Source: Didymella arachidicola
Taxonomy: Eukaryota; Ascomycota; Dothideomycetes; Pleosporales; Didymellaceae
Assembly (NCBI GenBank): GCA_016630955.3
Contig: CM049995.1
Coordinates: 558,001-622,000 of the forward strand
DNA: 64,000 nt
Direction of reading: 5' to 3'
The notes beneath the pieces are model-generated. The model did not search any database. It was not told the origin of the DNA and saw only the letters and a program-made list of their open reading frames with translations. A program made the position numbers and the translations under genes. Of this stretch, positions 12,951 through 24,373 are shown one piece after another (the first letter of the stretch is position 1; every line of letters begins with the position of its first letter).

Positions 12951-15392
12951 CTAAGACTTGAAGTCGCTAGCGCTTTGATTTGCAAAGACGTAGCTCTTCG
13001 GAGCGTCCATGCGGCGGATTGCATTGCCATGCATGTCGATCCCACCTTGCGAGGGTGTGTACTGATGAACTAAGAACTCGGGCATCGAAGACACAGGAGG
13101 AGCAAATGGAACGTTGTGCGAAATTCCCTGTAATGATATGTCGTTGTAAGCAAAGTTGCCTCCATACGAGTAATCCAGGTTGTTGACTTCCTCTGTCGGA
13201 TTCTGAGCTGTGTCAGGCAACGATGGGCGCCGGAAATGTGAGGGCTTTGGCTGTTGCAGGGTGAGGTCGGTGGACGAGTGGAAAGCCGAACGCATTCGAG
13301 GCGGTTGCATAAAGCCGGTGTTGGGGAAGCTTTGCTGTGTGGGCGGCGCTGATTGCGGTGGAGTGTCACGATAGAGGCTCTCATTGGCGAGTCGAGCTTG
13401 GTTCAGACGCTGCAGGTCCAAGGGCGTGACTGGTGGTGAACCCTTGATGTTGAGACTGGCATTGAAAGGTTCAGCAGACCAGGCCGTATTCAGACTCTCT
13501 GGGCTACTGTGCTCTGGTAACCCACTGGGTCTTGCAGCTCCCTGAGGCTGCCAGTAGAATCCCATCTCCTGGGGAGTGAGAGGCGTAGGTGGTGCTAAGC
13601 TCCCGTTGTTGCCCAGAGTCGTTGTGCTAGACGCTGAGAATGTTCTTACGAACTTTGGAGATGCAGCAGCTTCGGAGAAGCTCGATACCATGGGTGAAGG
13701 CTGTGCTGAGCCTGGCCTTGACTTCTGAACCCGCCCTCCAGCATTCGGGATACCTGTTGAGCGAATCCTTCTAAGTGTGTGGTCGGGGTTACCTGCTGGA
13801 GATGGCATGCCTGACCCCATGCCCGGTGTGTATGAAGCGCTTCTCATCGCGCTCGAGCTCAGGTTGACGGGACGCTTCTGTCTCCTCACGGCGATGCTAG
13901 AAGTCTGAGCGACGTGCTTGAAATCTTCCGGTGTCCCGTTCCGGATGTGAACTGCATCCATGTTGCTGGCAAGGTTGCTAGTGGAAGAGTTCCTACGCCG
14001 GAAGCCATCTTCACCAAACATCGGAGGCAACTCCAGATCAGACGCGGCCGCGCTGTGTTTTCGGTGCAGACCGTGTTCAGGAGAGGAGAGGATGGCCTGG
14101 GACGAGTTGTTGAGCTGCTGGTAGAAGCCGCTTTGCGGGAATGTAGGAACGCTGCCGTTCGAACCCCAGAAAGGCATAGTGTTCTCCGAAGGCGTGTGTT
14201 GGTCAAAGTTAAATGTTGCCGCGAAGTCATCGTTGTCGTTGCTTTGCTCCAGCTGAGCGTCTGAGGCGGGGTCTCCTTTCCAGCCAGTGTACATGGAGGT
14301 GATGGAGGCGACAGGGGCAACGGGAGGTATAGGGCCGTTCGATGATTGAGGCGTTACTGATTGGTTGCCTGAGTAAGGGGACTGTCCCGTCGAGCCCGAA
14401 CCTGTGCTGTTCTGACCCTCCCCTTGGCAGGGCTGGTCAGCTTGTGTTGCGGCAAGGGCCGTGTAGTCGAGATTGCTGAAGTCAGCGAAGCCATTGAAGG
14501 TGTCCTGTGGCAGTGCAGGGCCATTGGGCACTCCGTTGGGCACGGTCTGCGGCATGGAGAAGGCGACACTGTTGGCGTATTGACTGGTCAAGCCGTTGGT
14601 GTAAGGGAATCCTTGGTCCTGGCTGTTGCTGGACATGCCCTGCTGCATGTAGCTAGGTCCAGCCGTCGCGGCCATGAGGGCCGAGTGCATCATCATCTGC
14701 GGAGGGTAAGAGGTGGTGCGGTCGGCCTCGGAGATGGTCCGTAGATTGTACTGGTGCATGTCGAATGATTGCTGCAGTGAGGTCTGGGAACCCAAGTCTA
14801 GGGCTGACGGTCCGTCTATGTTCTGGGCAGGTAGGCTGGCAGAGCTGATGTCAGCAGTCACAGGGCCATACTCTTGGGGCATAGGGATGTGAGGCTGAGG
14901 CTGAGGCTGCGAGACGGGCTGTTGTTGCTGTTGTTGCTGTTGTTGCTGTTGTTGCTGGTGCGGCTGGTGGTGCTGGTACATCTCAGGGTGGTGGGGAGGA
15001 GCAAAGTGCTGTCCGGGCATGACCGGTACCTGCTGGTGGCCGTACATGCCCATGCCAATCTGCATGTTGTACTGGTTGAGGGCCTTCTTGCGGTCCTGCT
15101 TGACCTTTGCTCGGCGGTTCTGGAACCAGTTCTGTGCGCTGTTAGCTGCGTGTGTTCCCTGGGACGGATGCACACTGACGTTGATCTTGTCGAGGGGAAC
15201 GCCGAGGCGGTCGGCGAAGGCCTTCTTTACGCCCGTCGTGGGCTTGTGCTGCTGCTGGAAGTGCTGCTCGAGGATGTCGTGCTGGTCCTTGGTAAGGCGC
15301 GGCTTGACGTCGCCGCCAGCAGGCTTCGGGCCTGCCGCTGCGCTGTCTGGCGGTGGCATGTCGTCGGCGGTCGCTGCGTAGGGGTGCTGCAT
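12951..15392 (-). CDS. Homeobox transcription factor
   Basis: Two exons, 15392-15180 and 15131-12951, encode 797 residues. The homeodomain spans about residues 29-88: KPRLTKDQHDILEQHF (helix 1), the loop, helix 2 (KKAFADRLGV), and recognition helix NWFQNRRAKVKQ. The 48-nt intron splits the domain between KIN and NWFQ and is identified because its removal restores the canonical helix. The remainder is low-complexity, with a polyglutamine run near residues 130-150 and Ser/Pro/Gln-rich activation-like regions. The start is the ATG at 15392; codons further upstream in frame begin only at a GTG. Fungal homeobox factors commonly regulate conidiation or fruiting; the exact orthologue was not established, so no symbol is given. 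It is flanked by unusually long non-coding DNA. Confidence 0.9.
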   Translation of the reverse strand: MQHPYAATADDMPPPDSAAAGPKPAGGDVKPRLTKDQHDILEQHFQQQHKPTTGVKKAFADRLGVPLDKINVSVHPSQGTHAANSAQNWFQNRRAKVKQDRKKALNQYNMQIGMGMYGHQQVPVMPGQHFAPPHHPEMYQHHQPHQQQQQQQQQQQQQPVSQPQPQPHIPMPQEYGPVTADISSASLPAQNIDGPSALDLGSQTSLQQSFDMHQYNLRTISEADRTTSYPPQMMMHSALMAATAGPSYMQQGMSSNSQDQGFPYTNGLTSQYANSVAFSMPQTVPNGVPNGPALPQDTFNGFADFSNLDYTALAATQADQPCQGEGQNSTGSGSTGQSPYSGNQSVTPQSSNGPIPPVAPVASITSMYTGWKGDPASDAQLEQSNDNDDFAATFNFDQHTPSENTMPFWGSNGSVPTFPQSGFYQQLNNSSQAILSSPEHGLHRKHSAAASDLELPPMFGEDGFRRRNSSTSNLASNMDAVHIRNGTPEDFKHVAQTSSIAVRRQKRPVNLSSSAMRSASYTPGMGSGMPSPAGNPDHTLRRIRSTGIPNAGGRVQKSRPGSAQPSPMVSSFSEAAASPKFVRTFSASSTTTLGNNGSLAPPTPLTPQEMGFYWQPQGAARPSGLPEHSSPESLNTAWSAEPFNASLNIKGSPPVTPLDLQRLNQARLANESLYRDTPPQSAPPTQQSFPNTGFMQPPRMRSAFHSSTDLTLQQPKPSHFRRPSLPDTAQNPTEEVNNLDYSYGGNFAYNDISLQGISHNVPFAPPVSSMPEFLVHQYTPSQGGIDMHGNAIRRMDAPKSYVFANQSASDFKS

Positions 15393-17602
15393 GTTGGGGT
15401 TGTGGGGGTCCCTCCTCGGCGCGCGCCGCAACACGGCGGGCTGTGGTGCAGGTGGAGGGAGGTCAGACAGTCACGGGCGCTCAGAGGCTCTGCAATGCAC
15501 GGCGCGGGCGCGCAGTCGGTGGGAGCAGCTAAGGCTGTCGTCGGGTGCTATCGACAGGTATTGTCGACAGGTAGCAATGGGCGTCCCAGACGGGGCGGGC
15601 AAGTCACGTCGCTGCGCACGGGGCCGCGGGCTGCACCGCGATGAGATGAATGGGCGGCACGGAGATATTATATCGTCGCCTGTCGATGCTGGCGTGCGGT
15701 GGATGTCGTGCAGAGCTGTGCGAAAGCGAGCGTCAGCGGCGGGACACGGGCGCGCGAACCAAAAAAACGAGTGTGGGTGGGCGAGGCGTGCGTGAAGAAA
15801 GCGCGGTCCCCTGAAGCGTGAGGCACGACGAGATGGGGGAGAGCGAGCGAGCGAGCGGCCGATGAGGTCCAGTCCAGTCCAGTCCAGTTCAGTTGGAGCA
15901 GGGCGGCCGCAGCGAATGGCAGCCAGCCAGCGGCGCCCCGTCCCCTCCCCTCCGCTAAGCCACCAGCCTGCCAGCCTGCCAACCTGCCAGCCTGCATCCG
16001 CGGCACAAAAATAACCTGCGTGGTTGTGACACTGCCTGTCCGCAGAGCAGCGCCCACTCGCCCTCGCCCTCGCGCTGGCCCGCGCCCGCGCCGGCGCACT
16101 CGACGGCGCCTCGACGCACATGTTCGCGCCTGTCACTCTACTAGGTATAGTATGCACCATCGGCCTCGCGCGCGCTGTCAGTCCAACATCTGTGACGCCG
16201 CGCGCGCTGGCACAGGCCGTCGCTGCGCGGAAGCCTCATTGGAGCGGCGTGGGACGGGCCCATGCGCGCGGAAGCTTGGCCTGCCCCTAGCGTAGGAACG
16301 TGTGGACGCATGTCCCCTCGGTGCGCCCTGACGGCAACGGCCATCGTCATGCCGGCGACAGTGCAGTGCTCAGTGCTTACGCACGAGGGCCGTCGCCCAG
16401 GCCTGCAGTTCGAGCGCCGTCTGCACAGTGCGGCAGGCTTCTGCCCATCGCAGACGTCTTGCCCACCAGGCGCCATTCCTCAGCTGGGGGGTGCGGCATT
16501 TAGACTCTTCAAAGTGCGGCTCTCTACCGCAGCGGCGAGGGCAACACTGCCTGAGAAGCGGGCGCCAACTCGGCCGCCCCTTTTTCGTTCCGATCATGAT
16601 CCCATCACACTGGCGAAGCGCCGCCGCCCAGTCTGCGCAGGCTCCGCTCTCCTCCATCGCACGTCTTGGAGCCGTCAAGCGAGCAACACGCTCGCCGTCA
16701 GTCGCTGGCGTCTTCTGCCATCACACGAGTCGCCGAGGCTGCCCTGTCAGCAGCTGCTTCAGCTACCTGATTTGCACCTGTGTAACAACAGCTGCTCCAC
16801 CGCACTCGCAAATCTGCATGTCCAAGGAGGTATCGTGCGCCTTGTGTTCGCTTCTCGAAAGCGGCGCAGCCGTTCCTGATTGTACCTTGCAGCACTGAGT
16901 CGCCTTGGCCGCCGTGCAACACCAAGAACTCAAATAGGCCCCGTTCGTCCTTCAAGGTTCACCAGACCGGGCGTTACGTCGACCTAAACTCTGTCGTGAT
17001 GTATGATGCGCGCTTGCACCGAAAACAATACCCATAGCTGTGGGTGCCGCGGTAGCAAGGGGCCTCCTTTGCACGTCACCATGTCATTTCGAACCCTCCG
17101 GGTCAAGTGTTGTGCTCCCAGGAGCTCAGCGTCGCACCGCAGCGATGGTGCCCTACGAACAAAGAGGAGAAGCACTAAGTGCTGACGTCTTCGCTCGCAG
17201 TCTCCGTAACCCTTCTAGAAGAGAGTGTCTTTCCCGAGCGCATGGCATGGGGCGTTGCCATGCGACGCACGATTCCTCTTCGCAATTAGTATGGACTCTA
17301 ACCCTGAAAGCAGCAAGAGTTCTCAGAAATGTTGACCAAAAACTGGCCATGTCGAGCTGACTTGTTGAAAAGTTCCTGCTGGTCTAGACATCACTTCTAC
17401 CCAAACTTCGCTGCTTCGCCGCACACTCGGCGACGCCGCCAAAGGCCGCTTTTCTCGACATATGACTGGAGCTGACTTTCTAAATTAGTGGTATGCAAGG
17501 GCGTCAACGACCACACCAGAGACTCGTAACTAGCAATCATCCACACGGCTGACATGTAGGACTGATGCTGCTAAGTCGTCTATTTTCACCCCTAAACTGC
17601 GT
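15393..17602. other. Long 5' region of the homeobox gene, GC-rich with tandem repeats
   Basis: 2.2 kb without a supported gene. Short tandem repeats occur: GAGC units at about 15841-15858, TCCAG units at about 15867-15890, and CCTGCCAGCC units at about 15963-15995. Long open frames on both strands across 15.4-16.3 kb are products of high GC content. It probably holds the promoter and a long 5' UTR of the homeobox gene. Confidence 0.5.
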
Positions 17603-18532
17603 CTATACCAGAGCGTCTGTGATCTCGAGCTGTCCTGAACCAGTGGTCTGATCCCACGATTTCAACGTCACACTGCGCATGTCTTTGACAATGTAGTCGG
17701 CGCCGGCTTCGAAGAGCTGTTCCAATGAGTGCGTGGTATGAAGCGCGACAACAGTGAAGCCAGCCGCCTTCCCTGATCGAACACCAGCCGGGGCGTCTTC
17801 AAATACGATGATAGATGGCTCCTGTTCCTGGAGCTGCAGTTTCTTCTCGCCCATCTTGTAGCACGCTGGATCTGGTTTACCGTTCGGCACGTCTTCGGCG
17901 GTCACAATGTTCTTGGGATGCGCCAGCTTCATGACATCCAGCCAGCCAGTAACCAGCGGCCGCGTGCCTGAGGTGACGATGGCCCATGGGGCAGACTGTT
18001 CTTCGAGTCGATCCAGCATGGCGCGTGAGCCTGGGATCTCTACAGCGTCTGAGCCGAACTGGATCGGTATTTGACCCTCAGCGTGGCTAATATCTGGTGG
18101 TAGACATGAGTCGTTACTGTCCGAATTGAGCCAAACAACCACTCACACTCCCAGTTGGCGAGCTTGGGCTCGTATATTTGGAGAACGTCGATCGAGCGCC
18201 TTCCGTGTGACGTTGCTAGAATCACTTCTGGGTCGACTCCGATTTCTTTTCCAATCCTTGACTTTTCAGCCATTGTTGCGAGGATCGCTGAAGTGTAACT
18301 TACTTTTGCCAATGCTTGACAATGGCTGGCGTTGAGTCGATGATAGTACCACTATCTCAATCAGCAAGCGATACCAGATATATCGGTGTCGTTGCGTACT
18401 CCATGTCAAACAACTGAGGTCAGTCAGTACGATAAGTTCCCTGAGGCTCGAGGGTTCGCATCTGTCACTCACCAAGCCATGGCACACGATGCTCTGGGCA
18501 GGTGCCGAGAAGCTAGCTTCAGAGACAGTCAT
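17603..18532 (-). CDS. GPP1: Glycerol-3-phosphate phosphatase (HAD superfamily, Gpp1-like)
   Basis: Five exons on the minus strand: 18532-18473, 18413-18400, 18351-18304, 18256-18147 and 18093-17603, giving 240 residues. Motif I is split across a 14-nt second exon and the third exon (LFDMDGTIIDSTPA, with the nucleophile and general acid Asp residues). TSHGRRSIDVL lies in the cap, VTSGTR is motif II, a Lys occurs in PNGKPDP (motif III), and VFEDAPAGV provides the motif IV acidic residue. Gpp1/Gpp2 remove phosphate from glycerol-3-phosphate to make glycerol, the fungal osmolyte, and related enzymes act on 2-deoxyglucose-6-phosphate; substrate is inferred from family. The length agrees with Gpp1 (about 250). 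It is divergent from NUG1. Confidence 0.88.
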
Positions 18533-18999
18533 GGTGCTGGGGAATACAATCAACAAACAAGCTGAATGCTTGGTCTGAAGGTTGACTTGGTGAATAGGAG
18601 CTTGATATACGTGACTGTTAACGGTCAGAGGGTGATGAGAGAGCTAGCTAGCCTGATTTGGCATCCCGCGCGACGTCAGCCAATCAGAATCGTCACCGAC
18701 AAGCATGAATGAAGAGGCTGAATGCTAGGGTTTCTGGCAATCAGATTTAGTATGCGTTCCGCCTGGGCTGAGACACGAAATCTACGTTGCGACTGCTAGT
18801 AGATTCAGTCGCGTGTCGCTGACGTATTGCTGATATATGGCTGTTAAAAGTGAAAGTTGAGGGGCAGCTCCCTCCGAGGGCAGGCCCTGGGCCCACACTT
18901 GGCGGTCGACCGCGGCAGAATAATATTCTGTGGGGCGCTTATCCAGGAAAAGTTTCGAGGCGCAAAGGTGCACGAACACCACTACATTAGCCACGCACA
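18533..18999. promoter_or_regulatory. Divergent promoter region, GPP1 / NUG1
   Basis: 467 bp separates the two divergent ATGs and must carry both promoters. No specific binding site is claimed. Confidence 0.5.
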
Positions 19000-20684
19000 A
19001 TGAAGGTCGGAAGTATGTACAGATACAGAAATTCTTCTGCAATCATTCCTAACATATTCTGTAGAGCCCAAATCCAAGCGCCAGCCCGTGCGCCTGCGAC
19101 ACAGAATCGAGAAGGCGTCTGCGCAAAAGCAGAAGAAGGCGAAGAAGCTTGCGAAGAAGGTACTTCAACTGGTACCTATACCACTGTATGGCACTAATTT
19201 GTCTTCAGAACCCGGAATGGCGCTCCAAGGCAAAGAAGGACCCTGGAATCCCGAACCTATTCCCGTACAAAGACAAGATTCTCGCAGAGGTTGAAGAGCA
19301 GCGCAGGCAGAAGGAGGAAGAGGCCGTTCGCCGTCGCCAGCTTGCCAAGCAACAGAAGGCCAACGGTGGGGCATCTGCAGACGCTATGGAGGACGATGAC
19401 GAAGAGTTTGAGCAGTTCGACGCTGAGGGCGACGAGCTCCTGGCCGAGGACAGCGACGAGGACGAATCTATGCAGGTGGACACGAACCCTATGGCTGCAT
19501 TACTCGCATCAGCCAAGGCCCGCGCCGCTGAATTCGAGTCGAAGAGCGGGAATGACGAGGACATGGACACAGACGAGTCTGACGAGGAGGGTGCTTCTGG
19601 TGTTCGCAAGGACGCTTCGAGAAAACAGTTCGACAAGATCTACAAGCAGGTCGTCGACTCTGCCGACGTCGTCCTCTACGTACTCGATGCCCGAGACCCT
19701 ATAGGCACGCGGTCGAAGGACGTCGAGCAGCTGGTCATGTCGGCCGACGGTGGAAGCAAGCGTTTGATCTTCATCCTGAACAAGATCGACCTGGTGCCGC
19801 CACCAGTCCTCCGCCAATGGCTTGTCAACTTGCGCCGATCGTTCCCCACGCTTCCTCTACGCGCCTCGAAGCCTGCACCGAACGCAAAGACCTTTGAGCA
19901 CAAGGACCTCACGATGAAGGGCACATCTGAAACGCTCTTCAAGGCTCTCAAGACATTTGCCGAGTCCCGGCAGCTTAAGCGCTCCATTAAAGTGGGAATC
20001 ATTGGATACCCGAACGTTGGCAAGTCATCAGTCATCAACGCTTTGGCCCAGAGAATGGGTGGACGTGTCGGTGCTTGCCCGACTGGTGCAGAGGCTGGTG
20101 TCACTACAAGCTTGAGGGAAGTAAAGCTTGACAACAAGCTCAAGCTGCTCGACTCGCCTGGTATCGTCTTCCCTAACGAATCAGAGGGCACAAAGGAAAA
20201 CAAGGTGCAGCAGCAGGCTCGACGCATTCTGCTGAACGCAGTACCACCCAAGGAAATTACCGATCCTGTGCCAGCTGTCACACTTCTTCTCAAGAGGCTA
20301 TCAGGATCCGAGGAGCTTTTCGGAAAGCTCATGGAAGTTTACGACCTGCCTGCCCTCAATGGTTCCGGCAAGGAGCTGACAACTGACTTCCTGGTCCAAG
20401 TCGCACGCAAGAGGGGGCGACTTGGCAAGGGCGGTATTCCCAACCTCCACAGTGCAGCAGCGACAGTCATCAATGACTGGAGAGATGGCCGTATCCAGGG
20501 CTGGAGCGACCCTTCGAAATACAAGCCTGTCGAGCCAGCCGCATCGACCAAGACTGCACCTGCTTTGAAGACTGCTGGTCTCGTTGGAGATCAGAAGGAG
20601 ATCGTCACTCAATGGGCTGCTGAGTTCAAGCTTGATGGCCTGTGGGGTGACGAGCCTGAAGCTGTTGAAGCCATGGAAGAGTGA
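19000..20684 (+). CDS. NUG1: Nuclear GTP-binding protein Nug1 (60S ribosome biogenesis and export)
   Basis: Three exons, 19000-19012, 19065-19159 and 19209-20684, encode 527 residues. The 13-nt first exon and a GTATGT intron join to a strongly basic N-terminus (KPKSKRQPVRLRHRIEK), typical of nucleolar Nug1/GNL3 proteins. An acidic linker follows. The GTPase motifs appear in circularly permuted order: G4 NKIDLVP, then G1 GYPNVGKSS, then G3 DSPG, the hallmark of the YRG/YawG family. Nug1 associates with pre-60S particles in the nucleolus and nucleus and is needed for their maturation and export. The length is close to the yeast protein (520). It overlaps no neighbour. Confidence 0.93.
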
Positions 20685-21163
20685 AGCATCTTTGACCAAA
20701 AGCTCGAGTTCGGCGAATCGGCGTTGGGCATTGTTAGACCTTTATGCATTTGCTGGGTCAGGATCTCATAGGTATATATCACGACGATACCAATGCATGT
20801 TGTTTCCAGGTCACTTGAGCTCCGACGATGCAAACCGAGCTGCAGCTCCGTTATGTTCCTTTTACAAAGCTCGTGACCTAAGTGGAGAGAATTTGTCGAC
20901 GCTCAAACCAGAAGTGCTGTCGCAATGGCTCATCCGAGTCTGACCGCGTGCCATTCTTGCGATATCGGCTGTGCTTCGCACTTTTTCTGTGATCTTGCCA
21001 GGGCTCAGTCCAGGTATGGGCCGCCCCAAGCTTCTCCGCTTTCCGCCCCACCGCGGTTAGATGCGGTAGAGCTACTGCGACCATCGTCAGGCAGCTTGAC
21101 AGCTCCAGATACAAATAATTAAGCTGCCCACGTTACAGCAGCAACTTCTCAGCAGATATCGAA
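20685..21163. other. Intergenic, NUG1 3' end to P5CDH start
   Basis: About 480 bp holding the NUG1 3' UTR and the promoter of the next gene. No further gene was recognised. Confidence 0.5.
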
Positions 21164-23025
21164 ATGAGTTCTTCCAGGGGTCTTCAGTCCATTCGTCCGG
21201 TTTCCAGGACCTTCAATGCGCTCCCTGCTGCGTACGCTGGTGCGCAGGTTGCATCGAGAAGGCATGCTGGCACAATCGCAAACTTCAAGATTCCTATCAT
21301 CAACAACGAGCCTAACGTAAGTATTGACGCTATGCGAGAGTAGCTGGGGGATCCAAGCTTACCCATTGCGACAGCAACACTACACAAAGGGCTCGGTCGA
21401 CAGGCAGAAGCTCCAGGATGCGATCGCAGCATTGAAGAAGAAAGGAGCTGTTACGGTGCCTCTCGCAATCGGCGGCGAGCACGTAAGTACACCAGAAGCA
21501 AGAGCTTTTGCTTTGTGCTGACAAAGTCTAGATCAACAACTCTTCCGTCCTCACACAGCACGACCCCTCCTCGCACGCCGATGTTGTCGCCAAATACTCG
21601 AACGCGAGCACCGAAGACGTCAAGAAGGCCATTGACTCAGCGCTCGCAGCCAAGGCTGATTGGGAGGCCCTCCCTTTCGCCGATCGTGCTGCAGTTTTCC
21701 TCAAGGCGGCTGACTTAGTATCTGGGAAGTATCGATACGAGATCATGGCAGCGACCATGGTTGGTCAAGGCAAGAACGCATGGCAGGCTGAGATTGACTC
21801 GGCCGCTGAGCTCTGCGACTTTCTGAGGTTCAACGTCAAGTACGCCGAGGAGACTTACGGCGAACAGCCCGCGCACAACTCACCGGGTGTTTGGAACCGC
21901 GTTGAATACCGTCCTCTTGAGGGATTTGTGTACGCTGTATCACCCTTTAACTTTACCGCTATTGGCGGTAACCTCCCAGCTGCACCAGCTCTGATGGGCA
22001 ACGTTGTTGTCTGGAAGCCGTCTCCTTCAGCGATCGCGTCGAACTGGCTCCTGTACCAGATCCTTATCGAAGCTGGTCTTCCCCCGAACGTCATCCAGTG
22101 GGTGCCTGGCGATGCCGTTGAGGTTACCAAAGAGGTACTCTCCCACAGGCAATTTGCTGCTCTCCACTACACTGGCAGCACAGCAGTATTCCGCCAGCTT
22201 TACGGAACAATCGCCAACGGCGTGGCAGACGGCAAGTACCAGAGCTATCCTCGCATTGTTGGCGAGACTGGAGGCAAGAACTTCCACTTGGTTCACCCCA
22301 ACGTCGACGTGAAGAATGCCGCCATCCAGACTGTCCGTGGAGCTTTTGAGTATCAGGGCCAGAAGTGCAGCGCTTGCTCACGTCTGTATGTTCCCAAGTC
22401 TCAATGGCCCGAGTTCCAGAAGATCCTTGTTGCGGAGACAGAGGCTCTTAAGATTGGCGAGCCTTCCCAATTTGACAATTTCATCGGGCCCGTCATTCAC
22501 GAGGCTAGCTTCAATAAGCTTGCTGGTGTCATCGATGAAGCCAAGAACGACAGCGAGCTCGAGCTCCTCGTTGGTGGCAAGTATGACAGTAGCAAGGGCT
22601 ACTATATCCACCCCACCATCTACAAGACTACTAACCCCAACCACCCTCTCTTGTCTCGCGAGCTTTTCGGGCCTGTCCTTGTGGCCTACGTCTACGATGA
22701 TGCTGTCCCTGACGCTTTCGAGAAGATCATCAAGCAAATCGACACAACCTCTGAGTACGCTCTGACTGGCGCTGTCTTCGCTAAGGAGAGGAAGGATCTT
22801 AACTTTGCGGAGAACAAGCTCAGGAACGCAGCTGGTAACTTCTACCTCAATTGCAAGTGCACCGGAGCCGTGGTCGGCCAGCAGCCCTTCGGTGGCTCCA
22901 GGGCCAGTGGCACCAATGACAAGGCCGGTAGCGCTACCCTGCTGTCCCGCTTCGTCAACATGAGGGCCATCAAGGAGGAATTTGTCGCTACTGAGAAGGT
23001 TCAGTACCCAAGCAACGAGGTCTGA
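21164..23025 (+). CDS. PUT2: Delta-1-pyrroline-5-carboxylate dehydrogenase, mitochondrial
   Basis: Three exons, 21164-21316, 21375-21482 and 21532-23025, give 584 residues. The N-terminus (SSRGLQSIRPVSRTFNALP) is a basic, Ser-rich mitochondrial presequence. It is an aldehyde dehydrogenase of the ALDH4 type: NAD-binding segment VVWKPSPSA, glycine motif YTGSTAVF, the general-base Glu in VGETGGKNF (about residue 331), and the catalytic Cys in YQGQKCSACS (about residue 366, the first Cys). QPFGGSRASGTNDKAG near the C-terminus is characteristic. The enzyme oxidises pyrroline-5-carboxylate/glutamate semialdehyde to glutamate with NAD+, the second step of proline degradation. It is full length and intact. 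Confidence 0.95.
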
Positions 23026-24373
23026 GAGCCGTGAGCGGAACCATGTTGTAAAATGATCTACGGCGCATCTGGAGGATTCACGATCTAGCATTTGGCACGG
23101 CGTTTGGGCACCTCCGCACCACCTACGGGTGACGATATCAAAAGCTTGAGTGAGATACGTATCTGACTTGAGAATGAAACGATAGCAGCAAGTCTTGCGG
23201 GACCTGACACTTTTGCAATAATAAATATAACGTCGTTGGGCCTCGGCAATTAATATGCTGGGATTGGCAATTTCATGATACGGCTCGACGCGCCTTCCAG
23301 AACGTCCATGAATCGCATGAGGCTCCACCCCACCCGGGAGCCCCGTCGCTCGTGGCTCGATAGCCGGACCTTATTTGAGCCTCCTTATCAAAGCTTGACG
23401 ACTTTGGCGCATGGTTCATAAGCGCAGAGACGATGTTGACATGAGTGCAATTCAGGCAAATGCACATTTGGCGTCCGCGAGCTGCGTACGATTGTATCAC
23501 CATTGAATTGCACTGTTGTCAGCCTGTTGCAGCGAGCACGGTCAACAGCGTCTCCCTTACTGATCTCAGCACCACCGGCGTCGGGACTTCTTATCGGCTT
23601 CGAAGCTTTTCTACATCTCCACCGAAACACCACGCAGCTTCTGGTGTTTGAAGAGCATGGACAATCGTGGCGCGTACGTGCGAAACGGCCCTTCGTCAGT
23701 AGGGTAAGCAGAGGATCCCCACCAGTCTCTCGACCACGGCTCCCAACGTCCGATCCTCCGCTGGGCGTGTTGTCCGCTTTGAAACACTGAACAAACTCCG
23801 AGTCGCACTGCCTCGGCATCTCGGTAGCGGTTACGTTTGCGGCTGCAGCAGCAGAAAAGCCCTATGACGCACGGCCCAGATCGGCAACCGGGAGTCAGAT
23901 GGCACGCAATGCCTGAGTAACGCTCGGGGAAGAGCTTTGAGATCCAGTTTTTTTTCAGTGGCTGTCCGACGCTTGTGGTGCTGTCATTGGCTGCTTTTGC
24001 TGTGTTTTGAGCGCTGAGGCGCGGTAGTGGTGCGAGATGCGGTCTAGTCTTGTCCCTCGGCCGAACACCTTGAAGACTTTTGAACAAGCTCAATCTATGG
24101 TGTCATTGCCTCATGCGTGTCGGACCTCTGGCGCTGTTGTTTTGCTGGAAATAAGGGACCCGTGCGTATACTAAGCGGGCGAGAGTTTTCGTGTTAGGAC
24201 TTTATATATGGCGTGTCCCGCTGGGATCGTTGTGGTTTTGTTGTTGCGCTGTACCTCCCTTACCTTACTACCTACTAATATTACCTGTCATCCACTCACA
24301 CCCTTCGCATACTCGCTTCATCATACGCACACCATAACATACACAGCCATCGATAAGGAACACTATAACCAAC
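23026..24373. other. Intergenic, 1.35 kb, promoter of the MFS transporter
   Basis: No gene was seen. The right third should be the promoter of the transporter. The last 130 bp are pyrimidine-rich with CCTTACC/CTACC runs, as in many fungal 5' UTRs. A TATA-like element lies near 24201. Confidence 0.5.
24201..24209 (+). promoter_or_regulatory. Putative TATA element of the MFS gene
   Basis: TTTATATAT about 170 bp upstream of the ATG at 24374, followed by a pyrimidine-rich leader. The position is compatible with a long 5' UTR. The assignment rests on sequence alone. Confidence 0.35.

Noticed and set aside
15132..15179. A 16-residue insertion in the homeodomain as a real protein feature
   Set aside because: Removing it as an intron restores the canonical KINNWFQNRR helix, and both splice sites are standard.
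14874..15644. A 256-codon plus-strand frame over the homeobox 5' end
   Set aside because: It mirrors the polyglutamine tract as poly-Leu and has no independent support.
15471..16160. A 229-codon minus-strand frame upstream of the homeobox gene
   Set aside because: Ala/Arg/Pro-rich from high GC and short tandem repeats; no domain, start context or splice partner.
22378..23328. A 316-codon minus-strand frame over the P5CDH 3' half
   Set aside because: It is antisense to conserved coding sequence and shows no domain.
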